In this document: positions 33,538-42,859 of the stretch, piece after piece
Position numbering within the stretch: the stretch's first letter is position 1
Layout: every line of letters starts with the position of its first letter
Assembly (NCBI GenBank): GCA_036310005.1
Contig: JAXJSP010000038.1
Location: 29,116 to 93,115 of the forward strand
Direction: 5' to 3'
DNA length: 64,000 nucleotides
DNA from: JAXJSP01 sp036310005
Lineage (GTDB): Bacteria > Bacillota > Clostridia > Oscillospirales > Acutalibacteraceae
Made by a program: the position numbers and the translations under genes
The notes under the pieces: model-generated
The model's database searches: none
Told to the model about the DNA's origin: nothing
What the model saw: the letters and a program-made list of their open reading frames with translations, nothing else

Positions 33538-33653
33538 CATAACCCATACAAAACTTGTATGAATTATGCCTTGATTTATAAATTATTATTTATAGTGTTA
33601 CTATCGCCGTCGCCGTCATCCATTATGTAAGATGAGCCTCCTAATAATATAGT
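33538..33653 (-). promoter_or_regulatory. structured leader of the CNNM/CorC gene, candidate riboswitch
   Basis: Minus strand, from the predicted start (about 33653). First a domain enclosed by ATTATTA (33642-33648) and TAATAAT (33582-33588), holding GGAGGCTCATC, GGATGACGGCGACGGCGAT and a TCATC/GATGA helix. Then comes a perfect 14-bp hairpin with wobble pairs (33538-33568, CATAATTCATACAA / TTGTATGGGTTATG) and a weak T-rich tail TCTTTTGTCATTTTC. Gene start 72 bases further on. It does not match a riboswitch class I can name with confidence. Confidence 0.55.
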
Positions 33654-33659
33654 GATGAC

Positions 33660-33688
33660 ATTATATACTAAAAATTTATATTTGTCAA
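33660..33688 (-). promoter_or_regulatory. promoter of the CNNM/CorC leader
   Basis: Minus strand TTGACA (33683-33688), 17 bases, TATAAT (33660-33665). Perfect consensus. Lies 14 bases after the carB stop. Confidence 0.88.
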
Positions 33689-33701
33689 ATCTAATTTATA
33701 A

Positions 33702-36700
33702 CTACTTGTCTATTGTTGATATACCGATAGTAGTTTCCTCTAAAACTTCAAGTAAAACTTTTACGGTGTCAAGACTTGTAAGCATAGTAATATTGTTGTC
33801 GCGTGCGCAACGACGAATTGCAACTCCGTCTTCATAATGCACTCCCGACATAATCGCTCTTGTGCATACAACATAACTTACATATCCCGCCTTGATGGAA
33901 TCAAGAATTTCTTCGCTGCCTTCCGAGAGTTTTCTGCGAATACGCGTGCGTATTCCGTGCTCTTTAAGAAATACCGCCGTACCGACAGTCGCTTCAATAT
34001 TAAAGCCGAGATTATAAAATCTTTCAACCAGCGGTAACGCTTCTTCCTTGTCCTCATCAGCAAGAGAAACAAGCAGTGTTCCGTAGTTTTGTACCTTGAT
34101 ACCGCTTGCAATCATCGCCTTGTACATCGCACGCGATAATGTCTTATCGTAACCTATGGCCTCACCCGTAGATTTCATTTCAGGCGACAGATATGAGTCT
34201 ATACCCCTGAGTTTTGAAAAAGAAAACGCAGGAACTTTTACATAAAACCGCTCTTTTTCTTTCGGATAAAGTTCAAATATGCCTTGCTCTTTGAGGGACT
34301 GTCCGAGAATTACAAGAGTTGCGATGTCTGCAAGGCTGTAACCTGTTGCCTTTGACAAAAACGGTACTGTTCTTGATGAACGGGGATTTACTTCTATAAT
34401 ATAAACATCTTCATTTTCATCTACTATGAACTGTATGTTATAAAGTCCTTTAATACCAATACCTATACCGAGTTTTTTAGTGTAATCTATGATGGTGTCC
34501 TTGACTTTTTGCGAGATGCTGAAAGACGGATATACGCTTATAGAGTCGCCCGAATGAACGCCTGTGCGTTCAACAAGTTCCATAATGCCCGGAATGAAAA
34601 CATCCCTACCGTCGCAGACAGCATCAACTTCGACTTCCTTACCGCGCAAATATTTATCGACTAAAACAGGCTTGTCCTCGTCAATTTCTACTGCGGTTTT
34701 AAGATAATGCTTTAAGGCTTCGGGTTTTGCGACAATCTGCATCGCTCTGCCGCCGAGCACGAAAGAAGGACGAACAAGCAGAGGATATCCGATTTCTTCT
34801 GCCGCCTTAAGTCCTGCCTCGACACTTGTTACCGCCTTGCCTTTTGGTTGCGGAATTAAAAGACTACGAAGCAATTTTTCAAACAAATCGCGGTTTTCAG
34901 CCTTGTCAATAGCCTCCTTGTTAGTGCCGATAATATTTACACCGTGTTTTGCAAGCGGCTCTGCAAGGTTGATTGCAGTCTGACCGCCCAAGGTTGCAAT
35001 AACCCCGTAAGGCTGCTCCATATCAATAATGTTCATAACATCTTCAACGCAAAGCGGCTCAAAATACAGTTTGTCTGAACAAGTATAATCGGTAGATACG
35101 GTTTCGGGGTTGTTGTTAATAATAATTGCCTCGTATCCCGCCGCCTTAATGGTCGAAACAGCGTGAACGGTTGAGTAATCGAACTCAACGCCCTGACCGA
35201 TACGAATAGGTCCCGAACCTAAAACAATAACCTTTTTCTTATCAGATATAACTGACTCGTTTTCATCCGCATAAGTGGAGTAAAAATAAGGAATGTAACT
35301 TTCAAACTCGGAAGCACAGGTATCAATCATCTTATAAACGGGAACAATACCGAGTTTTTTGCGTAAAGCCCTGATAGAGTTTTCGTCCTCATTCCATGCT
35401 TTTGCTATGAATCTGTCTGAAAAGCCCATAGTTTTTGCCGCTTTTAAGACTTTTTCATTTAGCGGCGAATTTTTAAGTTCGCTTTCCATATCTATAATGT
35501 TTTTCAGTTTGCGAATAAAGAAAAGGTCAATTTTTGTGCGTTTGTAAATCTCATCGCAAGTAATTTTTCGTCTTAAAAGTTCTGCTATTGCATAAATGCG
35601 GTCATCTGTGCCTATTTCAATATAAGAAAGCAAATCGTCTGTTTTCTCATCATCGAACTTTTTGCTGTGTAAATGATAAAGTCCTATTTCAAGCGAGCGT
35701 ATGCCCTTGAGTAAACTTTCTTCAAAATTTCTTCCGATGCTCATAACCTCACCGGTTGCTTTCATTTGTGTCGAAAGCGAATTGTTGGCATCGGCAAATT
35801 TATCAAACGGAAAACGCGGCATTTTGCATACCACATAATCAAGCGTCGGCTCAAAAGCCGCAGGAGTATTGGCAATCTGTATTTCATCAAGTGTCATTCC
35901 GACACCGATTTTTGCTGAAACCCTTGCTATCGGGTATCCGCTCGCCTTTGAGGCAAGCGCAGATGAACGCGAAACTCTCGGGTTTACTTCAATTAAATAA
36001 TATTCAAAAGAATTGGGATCCAATGCAAACTGTACGTTGCATCCGCCCTCAATACCTAATGCGCGAATAATTTTAAGCGCGCTGTTTCTTAACATGTGAT
36101 ACTCTTTGTTTGTCAGCGTCTGCGACGGACATACAACAATGGAATCGCCCGTATGAATACCTACAGGATCAAGGTTTTCCATATTACATACGGTAATGGC
36201 GGTGTCCGCCCTGTCTCTTATTACTTCGTATTCGATTTCCTTGTATCCTTTAATGCTTTTTTCAATAAGCACCTGATTTACCGGAGATAAGGATAAAGCA
36301 TTTTTCATAAGAGGCATAAATTCCTCTTCATTATCTGCAAAGCCGCCGCCGGTACCGCCCAGAGTAAAAGCAGGGCGAAGTACAACGGGGAACCCGATTT
36401 TATTTGCCACTTTTAAACCGTCTTCAATCGAGGTTGCAATATCCGAGGGTAATGTCGGCTCTGAGAGACTCTCGCAGAGTTCTTTGAACATTTCTCTGTC
36501 CTCTGCTCTTTCAATGCTTGTAGGCGGAGTACCTAACAGTTCAACCTGACATTCATTTAAAATGCCCTTCTTTTCAAGTTGCATCGCAAGATTAAGTCCG
36601 GTCTGACCGCCGATACCGGGGAGTATGGCATCAGGGCGTTCATATCGGATAATTTTTGATATATATTCTAAAGTCAGCGGCTCCATGTATACTTTATCTG

Positions 36701-36881
36701 CAATAGATGTGTCTGTCATAATAGTTGCAGGGTTTGAGTTGCACAGTACCACTTCATAACCTTCTTCTTTAAGTGCAAGACATGCCTGCGTACCGGCATA
36801 GTCAAATTCCGCTGCCTGACCGATAACGATAGGTCCGGAGCCAATGACTAAAATCTTTTTAATATCTGTTCTTTTAGGCAT
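33702..36881 (-). CDS. carB: carbamoyl-phosphate synthase large subunit
   Basis: 1059 aa. Two ATP-grasp halves, each beginning KKILVIGSGPIVIGQAAEFDY (residue 8) and KKVIVLGSGPIRIGQGVEFDY (about 547), with NSNPATIMTD / NNNPETVSTD and EVNPRVSRSSALASK / EVNPRSSRTVPFLSK metal-site motifs, and a C-terminal allosteric MGS-like domain. It makes carbamoyl phosphate from bicarbonate, ATP and ammonia channelled from CarA, for pyrimidines and arginine. The start overlaps the end of carA by eight bases. Last gene of the purC-carB operon. No terminator is visible before the next promoter. Confidence 0.97.
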   Translation of the reverse strand: MPKRTDIKKILVIGSGPIVIGQAAEFDYAGTQACLALKEEGYEVVLCNSNPATIMTDTSIADKVYMEPLTLEYISKIIRYERPDAILPGIGGQTGLNLAMQLEKKGILNECQVELLGTPPTSIERAEDREMFKELCESLSEPTLPSDIATSIEDGLKVANKIGFPVVLRPAFTLGGTGGGFADNEEEFMPLMKNALSLSPVNQVLIEKSIKGYKEIEYEVIRDRADTAITVCNMENLDPVGIHTGDSIVVCPSQTLTNKEYHMLRNSALKIIRALGIEGGCNVQFALDPNSFEYYLIEVNPRVSRSSALASKASGYPIARVSAKIGVGMTLDEIQIANTPAAFEPTLDYVVCKMPRFPFDKFADANNSLSTQMKATGEVMSIGRNFEESLLKGIRSLEIGLYHLHSKKFDDEKTDDLLSYIEIGTDDRIYAIAELLRRKITCDEIYKRTKIDLFFIRKLKNIIDMESELKNSPLNEKVLKAAKTMGFSDRFIAKAWNEDENSIRALRKKLGIVPVYKMIDTCASEFESYIPYFYSTYADENESVISDKKKVIVLGSGPIRIGQGVEFDYSTVHAVSTIKAAGYEAIIINNNPETVSTDYTCSDKLYFEPLCVEDVMNIIDMEQPYGVIATLGGQTAINLAEPLAKHGVNIIGTNKEAIDKAENRDLFEKLLRSLLIPQPKGKAVTSVEAGLKAAEEIGYPLLVRPSFVLGGRAMQIVAKPEALKHYLKTAVEIDEDKPVLVDKYLRGKEVEVDAVCDGRDVFIPGIMELVERTGVHSGDSISVYPSFSISQKVKDTIIDYTKKLGIGIGIKGLYNIQFIVDENEDVYIIEVNPRSSRTVPFLSKATGYSLADIATLVILGQSLKEQGIFELYPKEKERFYVKVPAFSFSKLRGIDSYLSPEMKSTGEAIGYDKTLSRAMYKAMIASGIKVQNYGTLLVSLADEDKEEALPLVERFYNLGFNIEATVGTAVFLKEHGIRTRIRRKLSEGSEEILDSIKAGYVSYVVCTRAIMSGVHYEDGVAIRRCARDNNITMLTSLDTVKVLLEVLEETTIGISTIDK

Positions 36882-37968
36882 TTTTTCCTTCCTCCATCAT
36901 TTTAACGAATTTATCAAAAAGATAGGTGCTGTCCTCGGGACCGGGCGCACTTTCAGGATGATATTGAACTGAAAATACCCTGTCTTTTTTGTTTTCAACA
37001 CCTTCAACTGTATTATCAAGCAAATTGATATGAGTAACGGTAAGCGCTGTGTTTTCAAGGCTCTGACTGTCAACTGCGTAGGAGTGATTCTGCGAAGTTA
37101 TTTCAATCTTGTTTGTTTCAAGATTTTTAACAGGATGATTACCGCCTCTGTGTCCGAATTTAAGTTTGTAGCATTTTGCTCCGTAAGAAAGACTGATAAT
37201 CTGATGACCGAGGCAGATACCGAATGTGGGGTATTTACCGTGTAACTCTTTTATAGTTTCAATAAGATTTTGAACATCATTCGGGTCCCCCGGACCGTTT
37301 GAAATAAAAATACCGTCGGGAGATAAGCGTTCAATATCGGCAGCGGTAGTGTCAAAAGGTACTACAGTTACAGTGCAACCGCGTCTGTTAAGACTGCGTA
37401 CAATGTTTTCTTTCATACCGCAATCAATGGCAACTACACGGAAAAGTTCGTTTGGCGCTTTTTTTGTTAAAACACCTTTTGCAGTAACTTTTGAAACTGC
37501 GTCTTTAGGTATTTCACATTTTTTCAGTTTTTCAATTCCTTGCTCTGTTTTAGTTTCAATACCGCAAATGAGAACTTTGCACATACCGTACTGTCTGATG
37601 CGACGCGTGAGTTTTCTTGTGTCTACACCGTATATGCCGGGTATTTCATACCGTTTCATAACATCGGACAGCGTAGATTTACTTCTGAAATTTGAAGGGG
37701 AGTCGTTGTTTTCACCTACAATTAATGCGCCGATTGTAGGGGTAAGAGTTTCATAATCGTCATCCGCCATACCGTAATTGCCGATAAGAGGATAGGTCAT
37801 AACAACCGCCTGATAAGTGTAAGACGGGTCAGAAAGAATTTCTTGATAACCTACCATTGAGGTATTGAAAACGATTTCACACACCTTGTCACATTTAGCG
37901 CCGAAAGAATAACCGAAAACTTCGGTACCGTCTTCAAATATAAGTTTGCAATCACATTCTTTAATCAT
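36874..37968 (-). CDS. carA: carbamoyl-phosphate synthase small (glutaminase) subunit
   Basis: 364 aa, starting at MIKECDCKLIFEDGTEVFGYS; a longer frame reaches back into purF and is rejected. N-terminal CarA domain (FNTSMVGYQEILSDPSY), then a class I glutamine amidotransferase: SNGPGDPNDV, nucleophile in FGICLGHQI, and HPESAPGPEDS with the catalytic His and Glu. It releases ammonia from glutamine for CarB. The start overlaps purF by eight bases. One of five glutamine amidotransferases in this operon. Confidence 0.97.
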   Translation of the reverse strand: MIKECDCKLIFEDGTEVFGYSFGAKCDKVCEIVFNTSMVGYQEILSDPSYTYQAVVMTYPLIGNYGMADDDYETLTPTIGALIVGENNDSPSNFRSKSTLSDVMKRYEIPGIYGVDTRKLTRRIRQYGMCKVLICGIETKTEQGIEKLKKCEIPKDAVSKVTAKGVLTKKAPNELFRVVAIDCGMKENIVRSLNRRGCTVTVVPFDTTAADIERLSPDGIFISNGPGDPNDVQNLIETIKELHGKYPTFGICLGHQIISLSYGAKCYKLKFGHRGGNHPVKNLETNKIEITSQNHSYAVDSQSLENTALTVTHINLLDNTVEGVENKKDRVFSVQYHPESAPGPEDSTYLFDKFVKMMEEGKNA

Positions 37969-39394
37969 TGTTTGTATCTCTCTTTTCGGATAACTTCTGT
38001 TCAAATCTGTTTTTTCTTGTGTCTTTTGGAATAGATGTCGGATAATTTCCGTCAAAACAAGCACTGCAATAATCTGCGTTGCCTATCATATCTTTAATGT
38101 TTTCAACCGGTAAATAACCGAGACTGTCAACACCGATAATTTCGGCTATTTCTTCAATACTGTGCTTGCAGGCGATTAAGTTGTCCTCGCTGTCAATATC
38201 CGTTCCGTAATAACAAGGATGTAAAAACGGAGGAGAGGATATGCGCATGTGAATTTCCTTTGCACCTGCATCACGCAGCAGTTTTACAATTCTTCCCGAT
38301 GTTGTACCCCTTACAATAGAGTCGTCAACCAAGACAATGCGTTTGCCTTTGACATTTTCTTCAATAGGTGTAAGTTTGATTTTTACACCCTCAAGTCGCG
38401 TTGACTGTCCGGGAGAAATAAAAGTCCTGCCGATATATTTATTCTTAATAAGACCGATTGTATAAGGTATTTTTGATTTTTGACTGTATCCGAGCGCGGC
38501 ATCAAGTCCCGAATCGGGCACGCCGATAACCGCATCTGCTTCTACAGGATGGTTTTCAGCCAGAATTTCTCCGGCTCTGAATCTTGATTTATGTACCGAA
38601 ATTCTGTCAACAACAGAATCAGGCCGAGCAAAATATATATATTCAAATGAGCATATTTTCTTATTTACTTTGTTACAATGCTCTGTGCGTGAAATTACAT
38701 TTTCACCGTCAAATACAAGTATCTCACCGGGTTTAACATCCCTGATAAACTCCGCACCGACTGCCGAAAGTGCCGCACTTTCCGAAGCGGCAACATAAAC
38801 ATCGTCAGCGGTTTTTCCGAAACATAAAGGACGAAATCCGTGCGGGTCGCGGGCAAGTATTAACTTTTGCGATGACATTAAAACAAGAGAGTACGCACCC
38901 TCGAGAATGTTCATAGCCGAACTGATTGCTTCTTCAATCGAGCCTGTGTGAAGGCGCTCTTTTGTTATAATGTATGCAATAGTTTCCGTATCACTTGTCG
39001 TGTGAAAAATTGCGCCGGAAAGTTCAAGTTCATCGCGAAGTTCTGCTGAATTTGAAAGATTTCCGTTGTGAGCAAAAGCCAAATGACCTTTTTGATGATT
39101 GACTTCAATCGGTTGACAGTTGTTGCGACTGTTTCCGCCTGTCGTACCGTAGCGGACATGTCCGACTGCGATTTTACCGCTTGGAAGTGTATCTAAAACG
39201 CTGCCGGTAAATACTTCTCCCACAAGACCTAAATCTTTGTGTGAAGTAAAAACTCCGTCGTCATTTACAACAATACCGCAACTTTCCTGTCCTCTGTGCT
39301 GAAGCGCATAAAGTCCGTAATATACAAGGTTTTTTATATCAATATTTGATTTGGCTATTGCTCCAAATACACCGCACTCTTCGTGAATACTCAT
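37961..39394 (-). CDS. purF: amidophosphoribosyltransferase
   Basis: 477 aa. Class II glutaminase: a short propeptide MSIHEE before the nucleophile Cys (CGVFGA), ALQHRGQESCGI. A phosphoribosyltransferase domain follows with VLVDDSIVRGTTSG (PRPP loop). C-terminal DYCSACFDGNYPT and the earlier KKICSFEYIYF cysteine are those of the iron-sulfur, oxygen-sensitive type found in Bacillus. First committed step of purine synthesis, using glutamine. Overlaps pyrG by four bases. Confidence 0.97.
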   Translation of the reverse strand: MSIHEECGVFGAIAKSNIDIKNLVYYGLYALQHRGQESCGIVVNDDGVFTSHKDLGLVGEVFTGSVLDTLPSGKIAVGHVRYGTTGGNSRNNCQPIEVNHQKGHLAFAHNGNLSNSAELRDELELSGAIFHTTSDTETIAYIITKERLHTGSIEEAISSAMNILEGAYSLVLMSSQKLILARDPHGFRPLCFGKTADDVYVAASESAALSAVGAEFIRDVKPGEILVFDGENVISRTEHCNKVNKKICSFEYIYFARPDSVVDRISVHKSRFRAGEILAENHPVEADAVIGVPDSGLDAALGYSQKSKIPYTIGLIKNKYIGRTFISPGQSTRLEGVKIKLTPIEENVKGKRIVLVDDSIVRGTTSGRIVKLLRDAGAKEIHMRISSPPFLHPCYYGTDIDSEDNLIACKHSIEEIAEIIGVDSLGYLPVENIKDMIGNADYCSACFDGNYPTSIPKDTRKNRFEQKLSEKRDTNND

Positions 39395-41004
39395 TTTTTC
39401 TCTCCTTGACTTTTTTCAAATGCTGCACCTATAAAGCCTTTAAATAAAGGATGTGCACGGTTTGGACGACTGCCAAACTCGGGATGGAACTGAACACCGA
39501 TGTAAAACGGACGCTCACTTAATTCAACAGTTTCCACAAGTCTGCCGTCAGGAGATGTGCCTGCAAGAGTAAGACCTGCTTTTTCAAATTCTTCTCTGTA
39601 ATCGTTATTAAATTCATAACGGTGTCTGTGACGCTCTTCAATTTTCAAAGACTCATATAATTTGCTGATTACGGAGCCTTGTTTCATAATACAAGGATAT
39701 GCACCGAGTCTTAATGTACCGCCTTTATCTACCTCGTCGCTTTGTCCGGGCATAAAGTCAATTACTTTATTCGGGCAGGCTTCATCAAATTCACCGGAGT
39801 TTGCATCTTTGATGCCGAGTACATTTCTTGCAAATTCAATTACAGCAATCTGCATGCCAAGACAAATACCGAAGTACGGAATATTATTTTCGCGTGCATA
39901 CTGCGCCGCTGTAATCATTCCCTCAATTCCTCTGTCGCCAAAGCCGCCCGGAACAATAATTCCGTCAAGACCGCCTAAAATATCATCCGCATTGGAACTG
40001 TCTAATTTTTCGGAATCTATCCAATGAATTTTAATGTGTGTGTTATAAACATAGCCCGCATGTCGGAGCGCTTCCGCAACCGAAAGATAAGCGTCGTGAA
40101 GTTCTGTGTATTTTCCTACAAGACCTATATCAACGCTGTAAGGACGGTTTTTGATTTTTTCAACCATTTCGGTCCATTCCGCAAGGTCGGAGGGTTTGGT
40201 TTTTAAGTTAAGTTCCCTGCAGACTATCTCGGAAAAATTTGATTTTTCAAGCATAAGCGGTGCTTCGTATAAATTCGGAAGCGTAATGTTTTCAATAACA
40301 CAATCGGGCTTTACATTACAAAACAGAGAAATTTTCTTGAATATAGATTCTTCAAGAGGCTCATCGCATCTTAATACGATAATATCGGGAGAAATTCCCA
40401 TTCCCTGTAATTCTTTAACCGAATGTTGTGTCGGCTTTGATTTGTGTTCATCAGAGCCGCTTAAAAAGGGAACTAATGTAACATGAATAAAAAGGCTGTT
40501 TTCCTTGCCGACTTCAAGAGCAACCTGACGGATGGCCTCAAGAAACGGTTGAGATTCAATATCGCCGATAGTACCGCCGATTTCGGTAATAACAACATCT
40601 GCATCGGTTTGTTTTCCAACCCTGTATACAAAGGCCTTGATTTCATCGGTGATATGCGGAATGACCTGAACGGTAGAGCCGAGATACTCACCTCTGCGTT
40701 CTTTGTTTAGTACATTCCAGTAGACCTTACCCGTTGTAAGATTAGAAAACTTATTTAAGTTTTCATCTATAAACCTTTCATAATGTCCGAGGTCAAGGTC
40801 GGTTTCGGCACCGTCAACCGTAACAAAAACCTCTCCGTGCTGATACGGACTCATCGTACCGGGGTCTACATTAATATAAGGGTCAAGTTTTTGAGCCGCA
40901 ACTTTAAGCCCTCTGTTTTTCAAAAGTCTGCCTAAAGATGCCGCGGTTATACCCTTGCCGAGACCGGATACTACGCCTCCCGTAACAAATATATATTTTG
41001 TCAT
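39391..41004 (-). CDS. pyrG: CTP synthase
   Basis: 537 aa. Synthetase half with GGVVSGLGKGITAASLG (P-loop) and EIGGTIGDIESQPFLEAIRQ, then a class I glutamine amidotransferase with GGFGDRGIEG, nucleophile FGICLGMQIAVIEFARN and VQFHPEFGSRP. Converts UTP to CTP with glutamine nitrogen. It lies between glmS (13-base gap) and purF (four-base overlap) in the glutamine-amidotransferase operon, not in a pyr cluster. Confidence 0.98.
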   Translation of the reverse strand: MTKYIFVTGGVVSGLGKGITAASLGRLLKNRGLKVAAQKLDPYINVDPGTMSPYQHGEVFVTVDGAETDLDLGHYERFIDENLNKFSNLTTGKVYWNVLNKERRGEYLGSTVQVIPHITDEIKAFVYRVGKQTDADVVITEIGGTIGDIESQPFLEAIRQVALEVGKENSLFIHVTLVPFLSGSDEHKSKPTQHSVKELQGMGISPDIIVLRCDEPLEESIFKKISLFCNVKPDCVIENITLPNLYEAPLMLEKSNFSEIVCRELNLKTKPSDLAEWTEMVEKIKNRPYSVDIGLVGKYTELHDAYLSVAEALRHAGYVYNTHIKIHWIDSEKLDSSNADDILGGLDGIIVPGGFGDRGIEGMITAAQYARENNIPYFGICLGMQIAVIEFARNVLGIKDANSGEFDEACPNKVIDFMPGQSDEVDKGGTLRLGAYPCIMKQGSVISKLYESLKIEERHRHRYEFNNDYREEFEKAGLTLAGTSPDGRLVETVELSERPFYIGVQFHPEFGSRPNRAHPLFKGFIGAAFEKSQGEKK

Positions 41005-41017
41005 ACTACTTTACACC

Positions 41018-42835
41018 TCACTCAACTGTTACTGATTTAGCTAAATTTTTGGGTTTATCTATATCGCATCCGTTAAACTTTGCTACATAATAAGAAAGCA
41101 ACTGTAACGGTATAATTCTTAAAATAGGAGAAAATACGGAGTCAAATTTCGGCACGCAAATCATATCGTTTGCAAGCAGAGCAACATTTTTGTCATTATG
41201 AACCGCTACCGCCAAAACTTTAGCACCGCGAGATTTTACTTCAACAATATTGCCTATTGTCTTTTCTTTAATATCCTCATTACAAGCAAGCGCGATTACA
41301 GGCGTACCTTCGCTTATAAGAGCAATTGTACCGTGCTTTAATTCACCTGAGGCATAAGACTCTGCGTGAATGTAAGAAATTTCTTTCATTTTAAGAGCGC
41401 CTTCTAATGCCAATGCGTAATCGGTATTTCTTCCGATAAAGAACATAGACTCGTTGTTGTAATACTTCTTTGCAACTTTGTCGATTCTGCTGTTCATATC
41501 TATCGTGTTTTGTAAAAGTTTAGGAATACAAAGCAGTTCTTTTATGAGTTTTTCGTATTCATCATCATCAATTTTGCCTAAAAAATCTGCCGCATAAACT
41601 GCGAACAAATATAATGCAGCAAGTTGCGTTGTATAACCTTTTGTCGTTGCAACTGCGATTTCGGGGCCCGCGTTTGTGTAGAGAGTATAGTCTGCAAGTT
41701 TTGCAATTGCACTTCCTACAACATTGACAATAGCAAGAGTTTTTGCGCCCCGCGCACTGCATTCTTTCATCGCGGCAATAGTATCTGCAGTTTCTCCCGA
41801 TTGAGATAAAACAATAAGTAATGTACTGCTGTCAATAATCGGGTTGCAGTATCTCAGTTCGCTTGCTAACTGTAATTCAACAGGAATTCTGCAAAGTTTT
41901 TCAATAATATATTTTCCGGCACAGCCTGCATAATAAGCGGAACCGCAAGCGGTAATCAAAATCTTGCTGATTCCGGTCAGGTCTAACTGCAAATCATCAA
42001 GCACGACTTTTCCGTCTTTGATTCTCGGGGTAATGGTAGATTCGACCGCTTTTGGTTGTTCCATAATCTCTTTAAGCATAAAATGCTCATAACCGCCTTT
42101 TTCTGCGGCCTGAATGTCCCAGTCAATATGGCTGACAGGTTTTTTAATCACTGCACCCGTGCAATCATATACAGTAAACGAGTCGGGTGAAATCTCTGCA
42201 AATTCACCGTCTTCAAGATAAACTACATTCTGGGTGTGAGTAATAAGCGCGGTAACATCTGAGGCAAAATAATTCTCGCCGACACCGACACCTAAAATTA
42301 ACGGACTTGACTGCTTTGTGGCAAAGATTTTGCCCGGATACTCAGTACAAAGAATACCGAGAGCATAAGAGCCTTTGAGTTTTGATGCCACTTTGCGAAC
42401 GCAAGCCTTAATATCACCCTTGTAGTATTTTTCAAGTAAATGAACAACAACTTCCGTGTCGGTTTCGCTTTCTATACGATATCCGTCATTTATAAGAGAG
42501 GTTTTCAGTTCCATATAGTTTTCGATAATTCCGTTATGTACGATTGCAAAGCGTCCGTCGTTGCTCTTGTGGGGGTGAGCGTTGTTGTCTGTCGGAGCAC
42601 CGTGAGTTGCCCAACGGGTATGACCGATTGCGGTAGTTCCGGGCAGACTCGCTCCGTTATCGGTTTTTTCTCTAAGTGCGGCTATGCGGCCCGAAACCTT
42701 TGTGATATTTATTGCACCATCGTTTAATACAGCAACGCCTGCGGAATCATAGCCCCTGTATTCTAACTTTTCAAGTCCTTCGATTATATGAGGTACAACA
42801 TTTTCTACACCGGTAAAACCGACTATTCCACACAT
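41018..42835 (-). CDS. glmS: glutamine-fructose-6-phosphate aminotransferase
   Basis: 605 aa. Class II amidotransferase starting MCGIVGFTG with Cys2 as nucleophile, KLEYRGYDSAGVAV and GHTRWATHG. Two SIS sugar isomerase domains follow (ACGSAYYAG, VLSQSGETADTIAAM, IGRNTDYALALEGALKMKEISY) and the conserved end KPKNLAKSVTVE. It makes glucosamine-6-phosphate for peptidoglycan. No glmS ribozyme is possible in the 24-base gap to guaA, so control must come from the operon leader. Confidence 0.98.
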   Translation of the reverse strand: MCGIVGFTGVENVVPHIIEGLEKLEYRGYDSAGVAVLNDGAINITKVSGRIAALREKTDNGASLPGTTAIGHTRWATHGAPTDNNAHPHKSNDGRFAIVHNGIIENYMELKTSLINDGYRIESETDTEVVVHLLEKYYKGDIKACVRKVASKLKGSYALGILCTEYPGKIFATKQSSPLILGVGVGENYFASDVTALITHTQNVVYLEDGEFAEISPDSFTVYDCTGAVIKKPVSHIDWDIQAAEKGGYEHFMLKEIMEQPKAVESTITPRIKDGKVVLDDLQLDLTGISKILITACGSAYYAGCAGKYIIEKLCRIPVELQLASELRYCNPIIDSSTLLIVLSQSGETADTIAAMKECSARGAKTLAIVNVVGSAIAKLADYTLYTNAGPEIAVATTKGYTTQLAALYLFAVYAADFLGKIDDDEYEKLIKELLCIPKLLQNTIDMNSRIDKVAKKYYNNESMFFIGRNTDYALALEGALKMKEISYIHAESYASGELKHGTIALISEGTPVIALACNEDIKEKTIGNIVEVKSRGAKVLAVAVHNDKNVALLANDMICVPKFDSVFSPILRIIPLQLLSYYVAKFNGCDIDKPKNLAKSVTVE

Positions 42836-42859
42836 AAGTAAAATCCTTTCAAATAAATT

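Noticed and set aside
33569..33653. M-box Mg2+ riboswitch
   Set aside because: GGAGGCTC is reminiscent, but the rest of the M-box conserved positions and the long P2-P6 helices are not seen.
37969..38064. Longer start of carA, 32 codons upstream
   Set aside because: It would overlap purF by about 100 bases and lacks a ribosome site; the MIKECDC start matches family length.
42836..42859. glmS ribozyme
   Set aside because: The gap before glmS is only 24 bases, far too short for the ribozyme.
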